A stretch of DNA of 64,000 nucleotides from Thermoplasmata archaeon (GCA_020348445.1 CP070751.1:532903-596902); one strand, 5' to 3'. Counted from the first letter of the stretch, positions 17,659 to 28,045 are shown. The notes: generated from the letters alone by a model not told the origin. Translations and numbers: made by a program.

Positions 17659-18387
17659 ATGGCCATCTCGGAAGAAGGGCAATCTACGCAGAAAGCAAAG
17701 AAACCAGTTTCCCCCATAATAATCTTGATAATAGCATTTATTTTCATATTATGGATGATGCTATTGTTCACTAATAAGAGTGTCTACGACGATTATGGAA
17801 TGGAGATAAGCAGGGAATGGTGGGTTTACATAGGTTCCATTGTAATGATCATCTTAATCTGCGTTCTTATGGTTGCTGGGTTTCCTTCGAGAGTTAAGCT
17901 TCAGGAAATGGTCTCTGCCCAGGCAGAAACATCATCTGCGGGGGAAGGTGCTGCGGGTGAGGCTCCAAAGGGTGTCGTGATCACAGAGATGAAAACAGTT
18001 ACTGCGACGCCAGTACCAGTTGAAGCTGAGATCGCTGTGGTTGAGGCCGAACCAATCGTGGTCGAGGCGGAAATAGTGGAGGCAGAGGTGGTGGAGGAGG
18101 AGGAAAAAGAGGTAAAAAAAGACCTGAAAACCAAAAAACCCAGGCTCATTGAATACCCCAAGAAAGTACCGGGCGGTGTTTACGGTGACACCATCATAAG
18201 GGTGGATCCAAGAACGAAGTTGAATACAAGAACACTGCTGGTCAGATCCTGCATGATATGCGATCGTCAGGGCAAATGCTGGGAAGAAGTTCAGGACACA
18301 GTCCCGGAAGATATATTCTTGGAGAACATCGAATGTAAAAAGGGTCTTCGGAAGCATAAGAGTGCGGGAGGGAGTTCCCCGGGATAA
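17659..18387 (+). CDS. Two-helix membrane protein with conserved cysteine-containing C-terminus
   Basis: 242 residues. Two transmembrane helices (about 19-39 and 55-75) are followed by a low-complexity Val/Glu/Ala-rich linker (about 85-150). The C-terminal domain of about 80 residues is basic and more conserved in character, with a cysteine pair CMICDRQGKC near 196-205 and a further C near 229. It is probably a membrane-tethered cytoplasmic domain that may bind metal. GGTGA five bases before the ATG supports the start. I do not recognise the family. Confidence 0.6.
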   Translation: MAISEEGQSTQKAKKPVSPIIILIIAFIFILWMMLLFTNKSVYDDYGMEISREWWVYIGSIVMIILICVLMVAGFPSRVKLQEMVSAQAETSSAGEGAAGEAPKGVVITEMKTVTATPVPVEAEIAVVEAEPIVVEAEIVEAEVVEEEEKEVKKDLKTKKPRLIEYPKKVPGGVYGDTIIRVDPRTKLNTRTLLVRSCMICDRQGKCWEEVQDTVPEDIFLENIECKKGLRKHKSAGGSSPG

Positions 18388-18498
18388 ATATAGAAGAGGA
18401 GCGATTCTGAAGATACTTTCATGTCATTACGAATCTAACTCAGTTATTTTTTCTTTAAGGATGCAAGATACTCCAAGGCAGAAGGTATAGCATACAAC

Positions 18499-18510
18499 AA
18501 TTTTTAAGTA
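18499..18510 (+). promoter_or_regulatory. TATA promoter for rpsO-recJ
   Basis: AATTTTTAAGTAG lies about 50 bases before the rpsO ATG; the predicted leader carries the GGAGG site used by rpsO. Confidence 0.5.
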
Positions 18511-18557
18511 GTAAAAAGAGTATGCCTTTTCCTCCCGTAAACTGCTGGAGGACAAAA

Positions 18558-19013
18558 ATGGCAAGAATTCATGCAAGAAAAAAGGGAAAATCCTCATCCA
18601 CAAGACCATATAAACCCGAACCGCCTGAATGGATCACCATGAAGCCAAAAGAAATTGAAAGAACCGTAATCAGGCTCGCTGACGAAGGGCATTCAACCAG
18701 CGAAATAGGAATGAAACTTCGTGATCAATTTGGTGTGCCCAGCGTCAAGTTATCAACAGGAAAGAGCATCTTGAAAATTCTTGCTGAAAATAAACGATCG
18801 CCAAAGCTTCCAGAGGATCTAAAAAACCTGATGAAAAGGGCTGTAAATATAGGTGAACACCTTTCTGAGAATCCAAAGGATATCCACAACCAAAGGGCAT
18901 TGGGGTTGACGGAGGCTAAGATTCGGAGACTTATACGTTATTATAAATCTCAAGGCACACTGCCAGAGGATTGGGAATATAACCTCAAGACGGCAAAACT
19001 TTTGGTAGAATGA
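18558..19013 (+). CDS. rpsO: 30S ribosomal protein uS15
   Basis: 151 residues from the ATG at 18558, five bases after GGAGGAC; an in-frame ATG at 18522 would include the ribosome binding site in the coding region. The archaeal/eukaryotic form has the N-terminal extension MARIHARKKGKSSSTRPYK and a YKPEPPEW segment, the helical region ERTVIRLADEGHSTSEIGM, and the rRNA-binding end (LGLTEAKIRRLIRYYKSQG followed by LPEDWEY). Adjacency to the RecJ-like nuclease gene is a common archaeal arrangement. Confidence 0.95.
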   Translation: MARIHARKKGKSSSTRPYKPEPPEWITMKPKEIERTVIRLADEGHSTSEIGMKLRDQFGVPSVKLSTGKSILKILAENKRSPKLPEDLKNLMKRAVNIGEHLSENPKDIHNQRALGLTEAKIRRLIRYYKSQGTLPEDWEYNLKTAKLLVE

Positions 19014-19093
19014 TTTGCATTTACACTTCTTATCCAAAATAGGGTATTCTCCAAATTTGGAGTATCTCATGAATAGAGCGGAGGAAAATAAAG

Positions 19094-20470
19094 TTGAAGA
19101 ATGTAAACGATATTCCTAAGGGCCTTGTTAAAAAACTAAAGATCGCCCGGGAAATTGTGCTCAATGAAAAAGACACCATAAGATTAATTTCGCATTATGA
19201 TGCAGATGGAATCTGTGCAGCTGGTATTCTTTGTCACACACTCCTTCGCCAGGGCCTCAAATTCCATGTCACCTTGACACGAAGTTTGAAGGATGAATTC
19301 GTGGATATTCTGAAGAAAGAGGATTATCCTGTCACAATATTTTGTGATATGGGAAGTGGACATTTGGATGCTCTTAAAGAATTTAAGAATAAGGTCATCA
19401 TTTTGGACCACCACACCGCGCAAAGCAACTCCGATGAGCCATTATTGATCAATCCTCATTTTTATGGAATGGATGGCACATACGACATCTGTGGCTCTAG
19501 CCTTGCCTTCATGTTCGCATGCGTAATAAACGAAAAAAACTGGGATTTATCAGCATTGGCCTTGGCAGGAATAATCGGTGATAAACAGCATTTAGACGGC
19601 CTATCTGGCTACAATGCCCATCTGTTTGAGATGGCCAAGGATAAAGGTATCGTGGATGAGAGGAAAATGTTGAAGTTCAGTTCCAATTTGGTGAAAAACG
19701 CACTGCTTGAGGATCTGGACCCATTTATTAAGGGAATGACAGGAAGGGAAGATAGGATCTTGGAATTTATAAGAAATATGAAACTCGATTCTGATATTAA
19801 ATTCGAGGATCTGGATGAAGAGCAGATGCGGTTATTATTAAGTGCTATTATCATCAGGCTTCTTGCCCAAAAGGTTCGGCCGGAGATTGCAGAGGGCGTC
19901 ATTACAAAGAAATACTGGATTTGGAAAATGAACCTTTATGCAAGTGATCTTTCTAACTTTATCAATTCCTGCGGTCGCATGGATAATATGGGTACTGGGT
20001 TGGCATTATGCCTTGGAGAGGAAATGGCACTAAAGAAGGCAATCAAGCTGAGGGCAACTTACAAAGACGAGCTGAGATTTGGGCTTTTAAAGCTGGAGGA
20101 AGAAGGTGCCCATGATATGCAGAACATACAGTTCTTCTACAATGATAACTCTTCGCTTGCTGGTGCCTATGCAGGTTTGGGTATGATGTATCTTTTTAAT
20201 TCCGAAAAACCCACGTTCGCCCTTTCTGTTGAGGAAGAAAAAACAAAAGTTTCGTGTAGAGGGACCAAATATCTCGTATCAAAAGGACTTGACTTGGCAA
20301 GAGCCTGTAGAGATTCTGCAAATGAGGTGGGGGGAAGGGGAGGGGGGCATCCTGTGGCCTCAGGCGCCACGATACCCAAAGGAAAGGAGGAGGCGTTTTT
20401 AAAACATGTTGATGAAATTGTAGGGAAACAGCTTCAAGGTGCAGATGATACACCGGGAAATTCAGTTTAA
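19094..20470 (+). CDS. DHH-family single-strand exonuclease (RecJ-like/GAN)
   Basis: 458 residues. Motifs I-III of the DHH phosphoesterase fold are intact: HYDADGICAAG near residue 36, CDMGSGHLDAL, and ILDHHTAQ near 105-112. The C-terminal DHHA1 domain ends with GGRGGGHPVASGATIP. Archaeal RecJ-like proteins associate with the GINS-MCM replisome or act in DNA repair; which applies cannot be told from sequence. The TTG start is supported by GCGGAGG nine bases upstream. It lies 80 bases after rpsO on the same strand. Confidence 0.9.
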   Translation: MKNVNDIPKGLVKKLKIAREIVLNEKDTIRLISHYDADGICAAGILCHTLLRQGLKFHVTLTRSLKDEFVDILKKEDYPVTIFCDMGSGHLDALKEFKNKVIILDHHTAQSNSDEPLLINPHFYGMDGTYDICGSSLAFMFACVINEKNWDLSALALAGIIGDKQHLDGLSGYNAHLFEMAKDKGIVDERKMLKFSSNLVKNALLEDLDPFIKGMTGREDRILEFIRNMKLDSDIKFEDLDEEQMRLLLSAIIIRLLAQKVRPEIAEGVITKKYWIWKMNLYASDLSNFINSCGRMDNMGTGLALCLGEEMALKKAIKLRATYKDELRFGLLKLEEEGAHDMQNIQFFYNDNSSLAGAYAGLGMMYLFNSEKPTFALSVEEEKTKVSCRGTKYLVSKGLDLARACRDSANEVGGRGGGHPVASGATIPKGKEEAFLKHVDEIVGKQLQGADDTPGNSV

Positions 20471-20527
20471 ATGCAATAATATATATATGACATAATATTT
20501 TTATAATACCCAGGATCGTGATATTGT

Positions 20528-21352
20528 TTGTTAAAACAACCTGTGGATGAAAACATCTTTGAATATATTTTCAGCCGTTGGGATGTTAAAATCAAAATAG
20601 AGGACGAGGCAAGGGAATACAAAAACAGGATTTTAACGAGTCAGTACGGATTCGAAGATGGACCAATTGCTAAAAGAAAAAAGGAACTGGATAATCCAGA
20701 AGAAAATACGATATTTATTAAGGACCTAGCCCTGGATTTAGGTGCTGATTTGGTTGGGATCTCCAAGGTCAGGCGGGAGTACTTCTTCAAAGGCAGTGAG
20801 CTTGATCACAGGTTCGCAATATCCTTGGCCATGGAGATGGACTATGATAAAATCCAGGATTCGCCTGGTCCTCCATCCGCTACCGAAGTTATCAAAATAT
20901 ATTGCCTGCTTGGGGAAATTACTATAAAACTTGCATCAAAAATCAGGGAAATAGGTTACCCTGCTTTTGCCCATCATCCCAGGGCGAGCAGGAGGATTCA
21001 CGCGCGAATTCTACATATTCCAACTGCAATCGAGTCAGGTCTTGGAGAGCTTGGGAGGCTGGGTCTTTTAATAACACCTCAATATGGACCAAGGGTCAGG
21101 CTGGGCACAGTAACCACGAACCTTCCATTGATCCCTGATGAGCCCCTTAACTTCGGCGCATCCGAGTACTGTGAAAAATGCGATATCTGTGTTCGAGAAT
21201 GCGAGGGGGATGCCGTCCCCAAGAAGAAATCCAATGTCCGGGGATTTAAAAAGTACAGGGTGGATCCCTATAAATGCGGGCCGTACTTTGCTGAATACGA
21301 TGGCTGCTCTGTTTGCTTGAAGGTGTGTGCACTCAATAAACGGCCAGAGTGA
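20528..21352 (+). CDS. Iron-sulfur protein related to epoxyqueuosine reductase/reductive dehalogenase
   Basis: 274 residues with the C-terminal half of the QueG/reductive dehalogenase family: YPAFAHHPRASRR, ESGLGELGRLGLLITPQYGPRVRLG (about 165-200), then two iron-sulfur motifs, CEKCDICVREC near 216 and a second set ending in CSVCLKVC near 262. A Tat signal and a corrinoid-binding insertion are not evident, so it is unlikely to be a true respiratory dehalogenase or complete QueG. The start is uncertain: the TTG at 20528 lacks a clear ribosome binding site, and no in-frame ATG occurs before residue 102. Substrate unknown. Confidence 0.75.
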   Translation: MLKQPVDENIFEYIFSRWDVKIKIEDEAREYKNRILTSQYGFEDGPIAKRKKELDNPEENTIFIKDLALDLGADLVGISKVRREYFFKGSELDHRFAISLAMEMDYDKIQDSPGPPSATEVIKIYCLLGEITIKLASKIREIGYPAFAHHPRASRRIHARILHIPTAIESGLGELGRLGLLITPQYGPRVRLGTVTTNLPLIPDEPLNFGASEYCEKCDICVRECEGDAVPKKKSNVRGFKKYRVDPYKCGPYFAEYDGCSVCLKVCALNKRPE

Positions 21353-21387
21353 CAGAAATTGGTATTTTTGGGATTTATACTGTTATT

Positions 21388-24300
21388 TTACCCTTCATCC
21401 CACTCAACAACCACGATCCCGATTACCGCCTTCTCGCCAGCCAGTTCCTTCTCCACAACGTAATAACCTGAATCCCCTCCCTCGAAAATATTGTCGAATG
21501 GAAACTCCACAGAATATGAGCGAGTTTTTGATGTGATGAGTTCCTTTTGGCCTTCAAGAATCTCGGCAGTTTTATCTGGAACAAAGATCTGAGTTTCTAT
21601 GTAGTCTTCCTCTTTGATCTTCAATTCCTTTCTCATGTCATTTATGTACCCGATAAGCTCATCAACGATCCCTTCAGATTTCATCTCCTCTGTCAATTCT
21701 TTATCGATGTAAATCTTTCCCTTTTCGAACTCCTTTTCCACCACATTTTCAGGTGTGCTCAGCTTGAATTCCAACATAGCGTTTGTGATTTTTACAGGAT
21801 AACCCTCTACACCAAGGGTGTATTCCCCTTCCTTTTCTAGGCTCTCTTTGATCTTCCATGGTGATTGATATCGAAGGAGAGTCATCACCTTGCTGGCCTG
21901 CTGCTTGTAGGCACGAAATATTACCTCTTTTTTTGGAATCAATTCCAAATTTAGACCCTGCCATTCCGTACCCGGCTTTAAGAGCTCCAAATTCTTTGCC
22001 TTCACCTTTCTAATAATTGGGATCTCAAACTTTGTTACAGCGTCTCTTACCTCATCTTCCGAGGATTTTATCACTACATTCTTTATTGGATCTGTTTCAT
22101 TTAATCCAGATTCATTTCGCATACCTAAAATAACCTCGATAACCCCGTCTACTATTTTCAGATAGTGCTCTAGGCTGTCACCGATATCCCTTATAATATG
22201 CTCATCAACATCACTTAATAACGCATGTTTGAGCTCTTCCATTCCCTCCTTTTTTGTCCGGTATTCTGCACTGGTTTCCTCTGCTTCGCGGCTCATCTTT
22301 TCCAGGTAGTTCCACGCGTTTTCAAATCCCTCCTTTTCTATGATTTCGATGAGCTTATTGGTAAAGGTCTCAGGGCCCACGATGTCAACACCCTCCTCGC
22401 TTGCAGCTTGGATCAGTCTGATCGTCGAGGCCACGGTTCCTGATTCAAATCCCTCAACCTCTGCTCCCTTTTCATCCGTGACCTTCATTAACTTTTCTAT
22501 TAGTTCTTCTAAACCTCCCAGTTTATCATAAGTACCATCCCAGTCTCCGAGTACAGAACCGTACTTCTGCTCCACTTCATTTACAACTTCTAACATGTAT
22601 AGCGGCAGATATTTGGGTTCTCCCCCTATAAGGACGGCAACCAGGTAGGTATATCGACCATGCTCAATCATCAACTTGCTCGGTCCAAAATCCATTCTTT
22701 TAAGACCCACATCCTCCATTCTCTTAAACGAATCCTTAACAAAATCCTGAATCGCTGTCAACATCCCACTGAACACATCACTGTCCACATCCGTCTGCAA
22801 TCTTCTGGTAACCTGAGTTACCAAAATCCCGCTATTATGTATGAGAAATACATTTTCTATTGAGTATGTCCCGCTCTCATCAATTTCAATTTTCTTTCCC
22901 AGGGTAAGCTGATAGATGGTATCATCAAAGGCTCTTTGGTATGTAAGGAGGACATCTGTATCGAGATCTCCGGATTCTTTAGGTTTCAATCCTATTTCTA
23001 TCTGCTTCTTCTCACCTGCATCGAGTTTTTCTAATCTGTCAAGCCCCTTAACTTCCACCTCCCCCTGAAAGCTGATATCCACATTTTTAGCTGCAAGGTC
23101 TCCTGTGTTGTCTATCTCGATTACACATTTGTTCCAATAATCAGCCTCCATGCCGCCCTTTGGAAGTTTCAAAGTAAACTTTGGGAATTTACCTTGTATA
23201 TACTCTTCTACATTGCTTGAGGTTATACCTCTTGCTTTTTCTATCAATTCCTTTGCCTCATGAAAGTGATCAATATTCAGCTCATTTTCGGCCTCAACCA
23301 AAAGATCATATGCCTCCTGAACATCAACCTTCATTTCCTTTATCTCGGCCAAAGTCTCCTTTACAGTTTCAAGTTCCACTTTTATATCGTGTTTTATCCT
23401 CAGGTCCTCGGCAAGTTTTTCTGCCTCATCAACATGTTCCTTTGCAGATTCGAATTTATTGGTTTTAAATTCCTTGTCTGCGAGAGCCAAAATTGCCTCT
23501 GGTTTTTCGACATCAATTCCCATTTCCTTAAATTGTGATATAAGGACCATTGCGTTTTTGATCCTTCTCCATATTATGTCTGTCTTTTGCTTTAATTTCA
23601 CTTCCTCAAGTTTCTTTTGGAATTTATCCTGAAAATTATCGATTTCTTCGAAGTTACCAGCATCTATGGCGCGTTCGGCCTCTTCAATTAGGGCCAAGAA
23701 TTCATCCTCACTCATTCCCCCTTCCTTTGCAACCGACATAAGATCCCTCATAGCAGAAATCTTTGTCCTGGCGGTGTCGGTGCTTATCTCTTTTTCCACC
23801 TCTTTTCCTTTATTTTGAAGGTAGGACCATGCTCGTTCGAATCCCCCTTCTTCAATGTTCTCGAGAAACTCATTTATAAATGCTTCCTGTCCGCTCTCCA
23901 ATACACCCTTTTCCTCAGCTTCCTCGATTTGCCTGATTGTGGAAGCTACCAATCCTGATTCAAATCCTACAATATCTGCACCTTTCTCGTCAGTGACCTG
24001 CAACAGCTTCTTAATGTAAATTTCTATTCCTTCGAGTTGGGAAAGATCACCACGCCATCCTTCAAGAATAGCGCCGTACTCCTCCTCCAATTCCTTTATC
24101 ACCTCAACCATATACAATGGAAGGTATCTTGGCTCACCGCCTGCAAGTATAGCAGTAAGAAAGATGTCGTGACCGTGCTCAATCAATATCTTGTTTCCGC
24201 CAAAGTCCATTCTCTTAAGTCCCACATCATCTGTTCTCTGAAAGGAATCCTTTATGAAGTCCTGAACAGCCGTGAACATACCGCTGAATATGTCTCTGTC

Positions 24301-27300
24301 AAGTTCTGTTTCCATTTTTCTGCTAGCTTGGCTGATAAGGATACCACTGTTGTGTATCAGCAGAACCTCTTCTATCATGTAAGTGCCACTAGCGTCAGCT
24401 ATGATATTCTTCCCGATATTTAGCTGATAGATGGTATCATCAAAAGCCCTTTGATAGGCCAAAACAACATTCATATCCAATTTTCCGGCTTCTTTTGGTT
24501 TTATACCGATGTCCACCTGCCATGTCTCTCCAATTTCGATTTTTTCAATTCTTTCTATGCCTTTAACCTCCAAATTTCCGCTGATGCTTATGTTCACATT
24601 CTTTGCATAAAGTTCCCCTATATTTGAAATCTCTATTTGACATTTGTTCCATACATCGGCCTCCATTCCCCCCTCCGGTATATCTAATGTGAACTTTGGA
24701 TATTTCCCTTCGATAAAATCCTCAATATTATTTGAAATGATGTTCCTCGCCTTTTTAATCAATTCCCTTGCTTTTTCCAAGTTGAACACTATTATCTCAT
24801 TCTCTGCTTCAATCAAAATAACATCCGATTCACCAACATCAACACCCAACTCCCTGATCTCATCTTGGGTCTTGCGTACAGAATTTAGCTCGATTTCTAC
24901 ATCATGCTTTCGCCGCATTTCATCGGCAATCTGTTCAGCTTCATCCACGAGCTCCTCTGCTTTTTCGTATTCACCTGCCTTAAACTTTAAATCGGCCATG
25001 GCCAAAAGCTCCTCTGGCTTTCCCACATCAACTCCCATATCCTTAAACTGAGAAATCAGAACCAAGGCGTTATTTATCCGCCTTTCGATGATATCTGTCC
25101 TTTGTTTAAATTTAGCTTCTTCCATTTTTTTCTCGAATGTATCCTTGTATTCATCGATAACGTCAAAATTTTCAGAGGCAAGGGCTGACTCGGCCTCGCT
25201 AACTATAGAGAGGGTTTCTTCGGTGCTTATACCCCATTCCTTTGCAGAGGATAAAAGGTCTCTCATAGCCGATATCTTTTCTTTGGCCTTCTCGGTATTT
25301 ATTTCCTTAGTTACATATTCTCCTTTATCTTCAATATAGTTCCAGGCATGTTCAAATCCCATATTTTGCATGGTTTCTATGAACTCTTCTACAAAGGCTT
25401 CCTGCCCCCCCTTGAGAATACCATCAGCTTCAGCAGCCTCAATGAGTCTTATTGTCTCAGCAACCTTACCAGATTCGAATCCAGCTACATCAGCACCTTT
25501 TTCATCTGTTACATGCAGAAGTCTTGCAATAATTTCGTCAACACCATCCACCTCTGAATGGTCCCCCCGCCATTTTTCAAGAACAGGACCGTATTTCTCT
25601 TGCACCTCCCTTAGAATCTCCACCATGAACAGCGGTAAAAATCTCGGTTCACCTCCAATAGTTATGGCTGTAAGAAAAATATTATTCCCGTGCTCTAGTA
25701 ATATCTTATTTGCCCCGAAATCCATCCTTTTTAGCCCCACATCAGCGGTTTTTTGAAAAGAATCCCTGATAAAATCCTGAACAGCCGTGAACATCCCGCT
25801 AAATATATCTCTGTCAATATCCATCTCCATTTTTCTGCTGGCTTGGGAAATGAGGATGCCGCTTCTGTGTATCAAAAGTACCTCTTCGATAAGGTAGGTT
25901 CCGCTGGTGTCAGCCATGATCTTCATCGCCATATCGAGCTGGAAAACGGTTTCATCAAAGGCTCTTTGATATTTGAAGAGAACATCCATATCGAGTTTTC
26001 CAGACTCCTTTGGTTTTACCCCGATTTCCATACGTTTTTTCTCACCTGCTCCCAGCTTTTCGATTCTGGAAAGCCCCTTTACATCCATGTCACCCTTGAA
26101 AATCATATCAACATTTTTAGCCCCTATATCACCTGTGTTAGCTATCTCGATTGTACATTTATTCCATGTATCTGCCTCTATACCGGTTTCAGGGAGTTTT
26201 ACCAAAAACTTGGGGGATTTGCCCTCGATGAAGTCCTGAATTCTGTTTGAACTGATGCTTTTTGCTTTTTGAATCAATTCTGTTGCCTGGTTAACATTGT
26301 TGGCCCCAATTTCAATCTCAGCTTGGGTCAATAGAGAATTTGCCTCTTCAATATCGACACCTGAATCCCTTGCTTCAGTTATTATGTTTTTAATGGACTC
26401 AAGTTCATGTTCTGTGTCGTGTTTCTGATGATGCTCTTTTGCTGTTTTTTGGGCATTATCCGCGTGCTCATCGGCTTTTTCGAAATTATGTGCGGACAAT
26501 TCTTGATCTGCAAGCATCAGAAGTTCCTCGGCCCTTTCGACTTTTATCTTCTGTTCTTTTAATTGGGCAATCATAGCTCGGACTTTCTCGATTTTCTTAC
26601 CGATTATATCGGTCCTGTGCATTACTTTGGCTTCATCCAGCTTATCCTCAAATGACTCCTTGTACTCCTCAATTATGTCGAAATCCTTGGCCTCGAATGC
26701 CTCCTCGGCCTTTTTTAGCAGGGTCATGAATTCTGGTCCCTCTATCCCCAATTCCTTTGCTGAAGTTAAAAGGTCCCTCATGGCAGTTATTCTTGCCCTA
26801 GCCATCTCCGCACTTATCTTTCTTTCAGCCTCACTGAAAATCATATCGATCTTCTCGAGATCCACGAGCTTTGCTTTGGAGAACAGATCGGATGCAAGAC
26901 TTCCTATGGGTATATTCAATGATTTGGCTATTGCATTTAACTCCGAGATTATCTGTTCTATTTCTGAATGGTCTATTTTCTCAGCTGCCACCTTGGCCCT
27001 TTCAAAGAGCATTCTTAAATCAGTTGCATCAAGGCCTCTTGCCTCGGCCTTATGCATTATATGGTCTATGGTTGCTATCAAAACGTTTGCGGCTTTGCGT
27101 TCCATGGCCTTTTTAATCCTTCTTTTTATCTTCCTAATCAGGCTTCTGACCTCTGCATAATCTCGCATCTCCAGGGATGACTCCGCCTCTACAAGCAGCT
27201 CCTCGATTTCCTCGGTCTGAACTCCCACGTGTTTTAAAGATTCTACTTCTGGTTTCAAACCCGCTATGAGTTCTTTAACCTTCATATGTTTTTGAAGTTT

Positions 27301-27903
27301 GGTTGCTGCGTTTTTTGCATTTCTTACCAATTGGCTGACAACACCGTAATCCTTTTTTTCCAGGGCGGCCCGAGCCTCATCTAGGAATTTTTCGGCCTCT
27401 GTTACATCAGCTCCCACCATTTTTGCGTTTGCGATATCGTTCTTACTATTTTCGATCATGAGATATGCCCTATGGTATCTCTTAGCCTCCTTGGCCTCAC
27501 GCTTGGCAGATCTTATATGTTCACTAACATCACCGTACATCTTATTTTGAAGGGATTCCCTGGCCCTCTCAATAAAACTCTCGGCTGCGCTTGCATCGGC
27601 TCCGGCCCTTCTCGCATCATTTACCACAGGCAAGGCATGTTTGATAAGAAGATCAGCACGGTGATAGCGTTTTGCATCAGCAGCAGCGGTTTTAGCCTTT
27701 TTAACAGAGATCCTTACCTGTTTAATATTCAATTCAGAAAGAAAGGCCCTAGCCTCATCCAGGTACATCTTTGCCTCAGATAAATCTGCACCTGTTTTCT
27801 CGGCCTCATTTATGTCGATTTCCGCACTTTTTACAAGTACTTCTGCGTCTTCAAGCTCTTTCGAGCTCACTTGGGGTCTTTCACCTGTATCTTCATCTGC
27901 CAC
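21388..27903 (-). CDS. Giant cytoplasmic helical/longin-like repeat protein with IleRS-like C-terminus
   Basis: 2171 residues, without signal peptide or transmembrane segment. Residues 1-280 are tandem helical hairpins of about 60 residues with a recurring GADxxEAxxxLxEAR pattern. Three long repeats of about 505 residues follow. Each has helical hairpins, an Ig-like beta domain opening WNKC-x-IEI-x-N-x-G (not normally cytoplasmic), and a domain with IEEVLLIH-x-SGILISQ, D-x-FSGM-T-AVQDF and LKRMDFG that looks like a longin/roadblock sensor fold (near residues 670, 1177 and 1681). The last 230 residues contain EGEYTLGVEGYPVKIT, YIDKELTEEMKSEG and MRKELKIKEEDYIE, closely resembling the C-terminal domain of archaeal isoleucyl-tRNA synthetase. 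The GTG start follows GGGGAGGATAAAGTA. It may be a scaffold or sensor; function unknown. Confidence 0.8.
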   Translation of the reverse strand: MADEDTGERPQVSSKELEDAEVLVKSAEIDINEAEKTGADLSEAKMYLDEARAFLSELNIKQVRISVKKAKTAAADAKRYHRADLLIKHALPVVNDARRAGADASAAESFIERARESLQNKMYGDVSEHIRSAKREAKEAKRYHRAYLMIENSKNDIANAKMVGADVTEAEKFLDEARAALEKKDYGVVSQLVRNAKNAATKLQKHMKVKELIAGLKPEVESLKHVGVQTEEIEELLVEAESSLEMRDYAEVRSLIRKIKRRIKKAMERKAANVLIATIDHIMHKAEARGLDATDLRMLFERAKVAAEKIDHSEIEQIISELNAIAKSLNIPIGSLASDLFSKAKLVDLEKIDMIFSEAERKISAEMARARITAMRDLLTSAKELGIEGPEFMTLLKKAEEAFEAKDFDIIEEYKESFEDKLDEAKVMHRTDIIGKKIEKVRAMIAQLKEQKIKVERAEELLMLADQELSAHNFEKADEHADNAQKTAKEHHQKHDTEHELESIKNIITEARDSGVDIEEANSLLTQAEIEIGANNVNQATELIQKAKSISSNRIQDFIEGKSPKFLVKLPETGIEADTWNKCTIEIANTGDIGAKNVDMIFKGDMDVKGLSRIEKLGAGEKKRMEIGVKPKESGKLDMDVLFKYQRAFDETVFQLDMAMKIMADTSGTYLIEEVLLIHRSGILISQASRKMEMDIDRDIFSGMFTAVQDFIRDSFQKTADVGLKRMDFGANKILLEHGNNIFLTAITIGGEPRFLPLFMVEILREVQEKYGPVLEKWRGDHSEVDGVDEIIARLLHVTDEKGADVAGFESGKVAETIRLIEAAEADGILKGGQEAFVEEFIETMQNMGFEHAWNYIEDKGEYVTKEINTEKAKEKISAMRDLLSSAKEWGISTEETLSIVSEAESALASENFDVIDEYKDTFEKKMEEAKFKQRTDIIERRINNALVLISQFKDMGVDVGKPEELLAMADLKFKAGEYEKAEELVDEAEQIADEMRRKHDVEIELNSVRKTQDEIRELGVDVGESDVILIEAENEIIVFNLEKARELIKKARNIISNNIEDFIEGKYPKFTLDIPEGGMEADVWNKCQIEISNIGELYAKNVNISISGNLEVKGIERIEKIEIGETWQVDIGIKPKEAGKLDMNVVLAYQRAFDDTIYQLNIGKNIIADASGTYMIEEVLLIHNSGILISQASRKMETELDRDIFSGMFTAVQDFIKDSFQRTDDVGLKRMDFGGNKILIEHGHDIFLTAILAGGEPRYLPLYMVEVIKELEEEYGAILEGWRGDLSQLEGIEIYIKKLLQVTDEKGADIVGFESGLVASTIRQIEEAEEKGVLESGQEAFINEFLENIEEGGFERAWSYLQNKGKEVEKEISTDTARTKISAMRDLMSVAKEGGMSEDEFLALIEEAERAIDAGNFEEIDNFQDKFQKKLEEVKLKQKTDIIWRRIKNAMVLISQFKEMGIDVEKPEAILALADKEFKTNKFESAKEHVDEAEKLAEDLRIKHDIKVELETVKETLAEIKEMKVDVQEAYDLLVEAENELNIDHFHEAKELIEKARGITSSNVEEYIQGKFPKFTLKLPKGGMEADYWNKCVIEIDNTGDLAAKNVDISFQGEVEVKGLDRLEKLDAGEKKQIEIGLKPKESGDLDTDVLLTYQRAFDDTIYQLTLGKKIEIDESGTYSIENVFLIHNSGILVTQVTRRLQTDVDSDVFSGMLTAIQDFVKDSFKRMEDVGLKRMDFGPSKLMIEHGRYTYLVAVLIGGEPKYLPLYMLEVVNEVEQKYGSVLGDWDGTYDKLGGLEELIEKLMKVTDEKGAEVEGFESGTVASTIRLIQAASEEGVDIVGPETFTNKLIEIIEKEGFENAWNYLEKMSREAEETSAEYRTKKEGMEELKHALLSDVDEHIIRDIGDSLEHYLKIVDGVIEVILGMRNESGLNETDPIKNVVIKSSEDEVRDAVTKFEIPIIRKVKAKNLELLKPGTEWQGLNLELIPKKEVIFRAYKQQASKVMTLLRYQSPWKIKESLEKEGEYTLGVEGYPVKITNAMLEFKLSTPENVVEKEFEKGKIYIDKELTEEMKSEGIVDELIGYINDMRKELKIKEEDYIETQIFVPDKTAEILEGQKELITSKTRSYSVEFPFDNIFEGGDSGYYVVEKELAGEKAVIGIVVVEWDEG

Positions 27904-28021
27904 TACTTTATCCTCCCCAGGTGTTGTGAATATCTATCTCCAACACTACCACTTAAATATATATTAATTATTAAATTTATCGACATTTTTATCAAGTATT
28001 TAAGTATATCATATTAAAATC

Positions 28022-28045
28022 AAAAAAAAAAAAGCGGCCAGTGCC
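28022..28045 (-). terminator. Oligo-T terminator after folC
   Basis: On the minus strand the folC stop is followed by a GC-rich GGCACTGGCCGC and then twelve T, the usual archaeal termination signal. The remaining gap to the giant gene (27904-28021) is very AT-rich and holds that gene's promoter (a TATATATTTAAG element near 27955). Confidence 0.6.

Noticed and set aside
20528..21352. Called a respiratory reductive dehalogenase at first glance
   Set aside because: No Tat signal, no corrinoid domain and no membrane anchor gene; only the iron-sulfur part of the family is supported.
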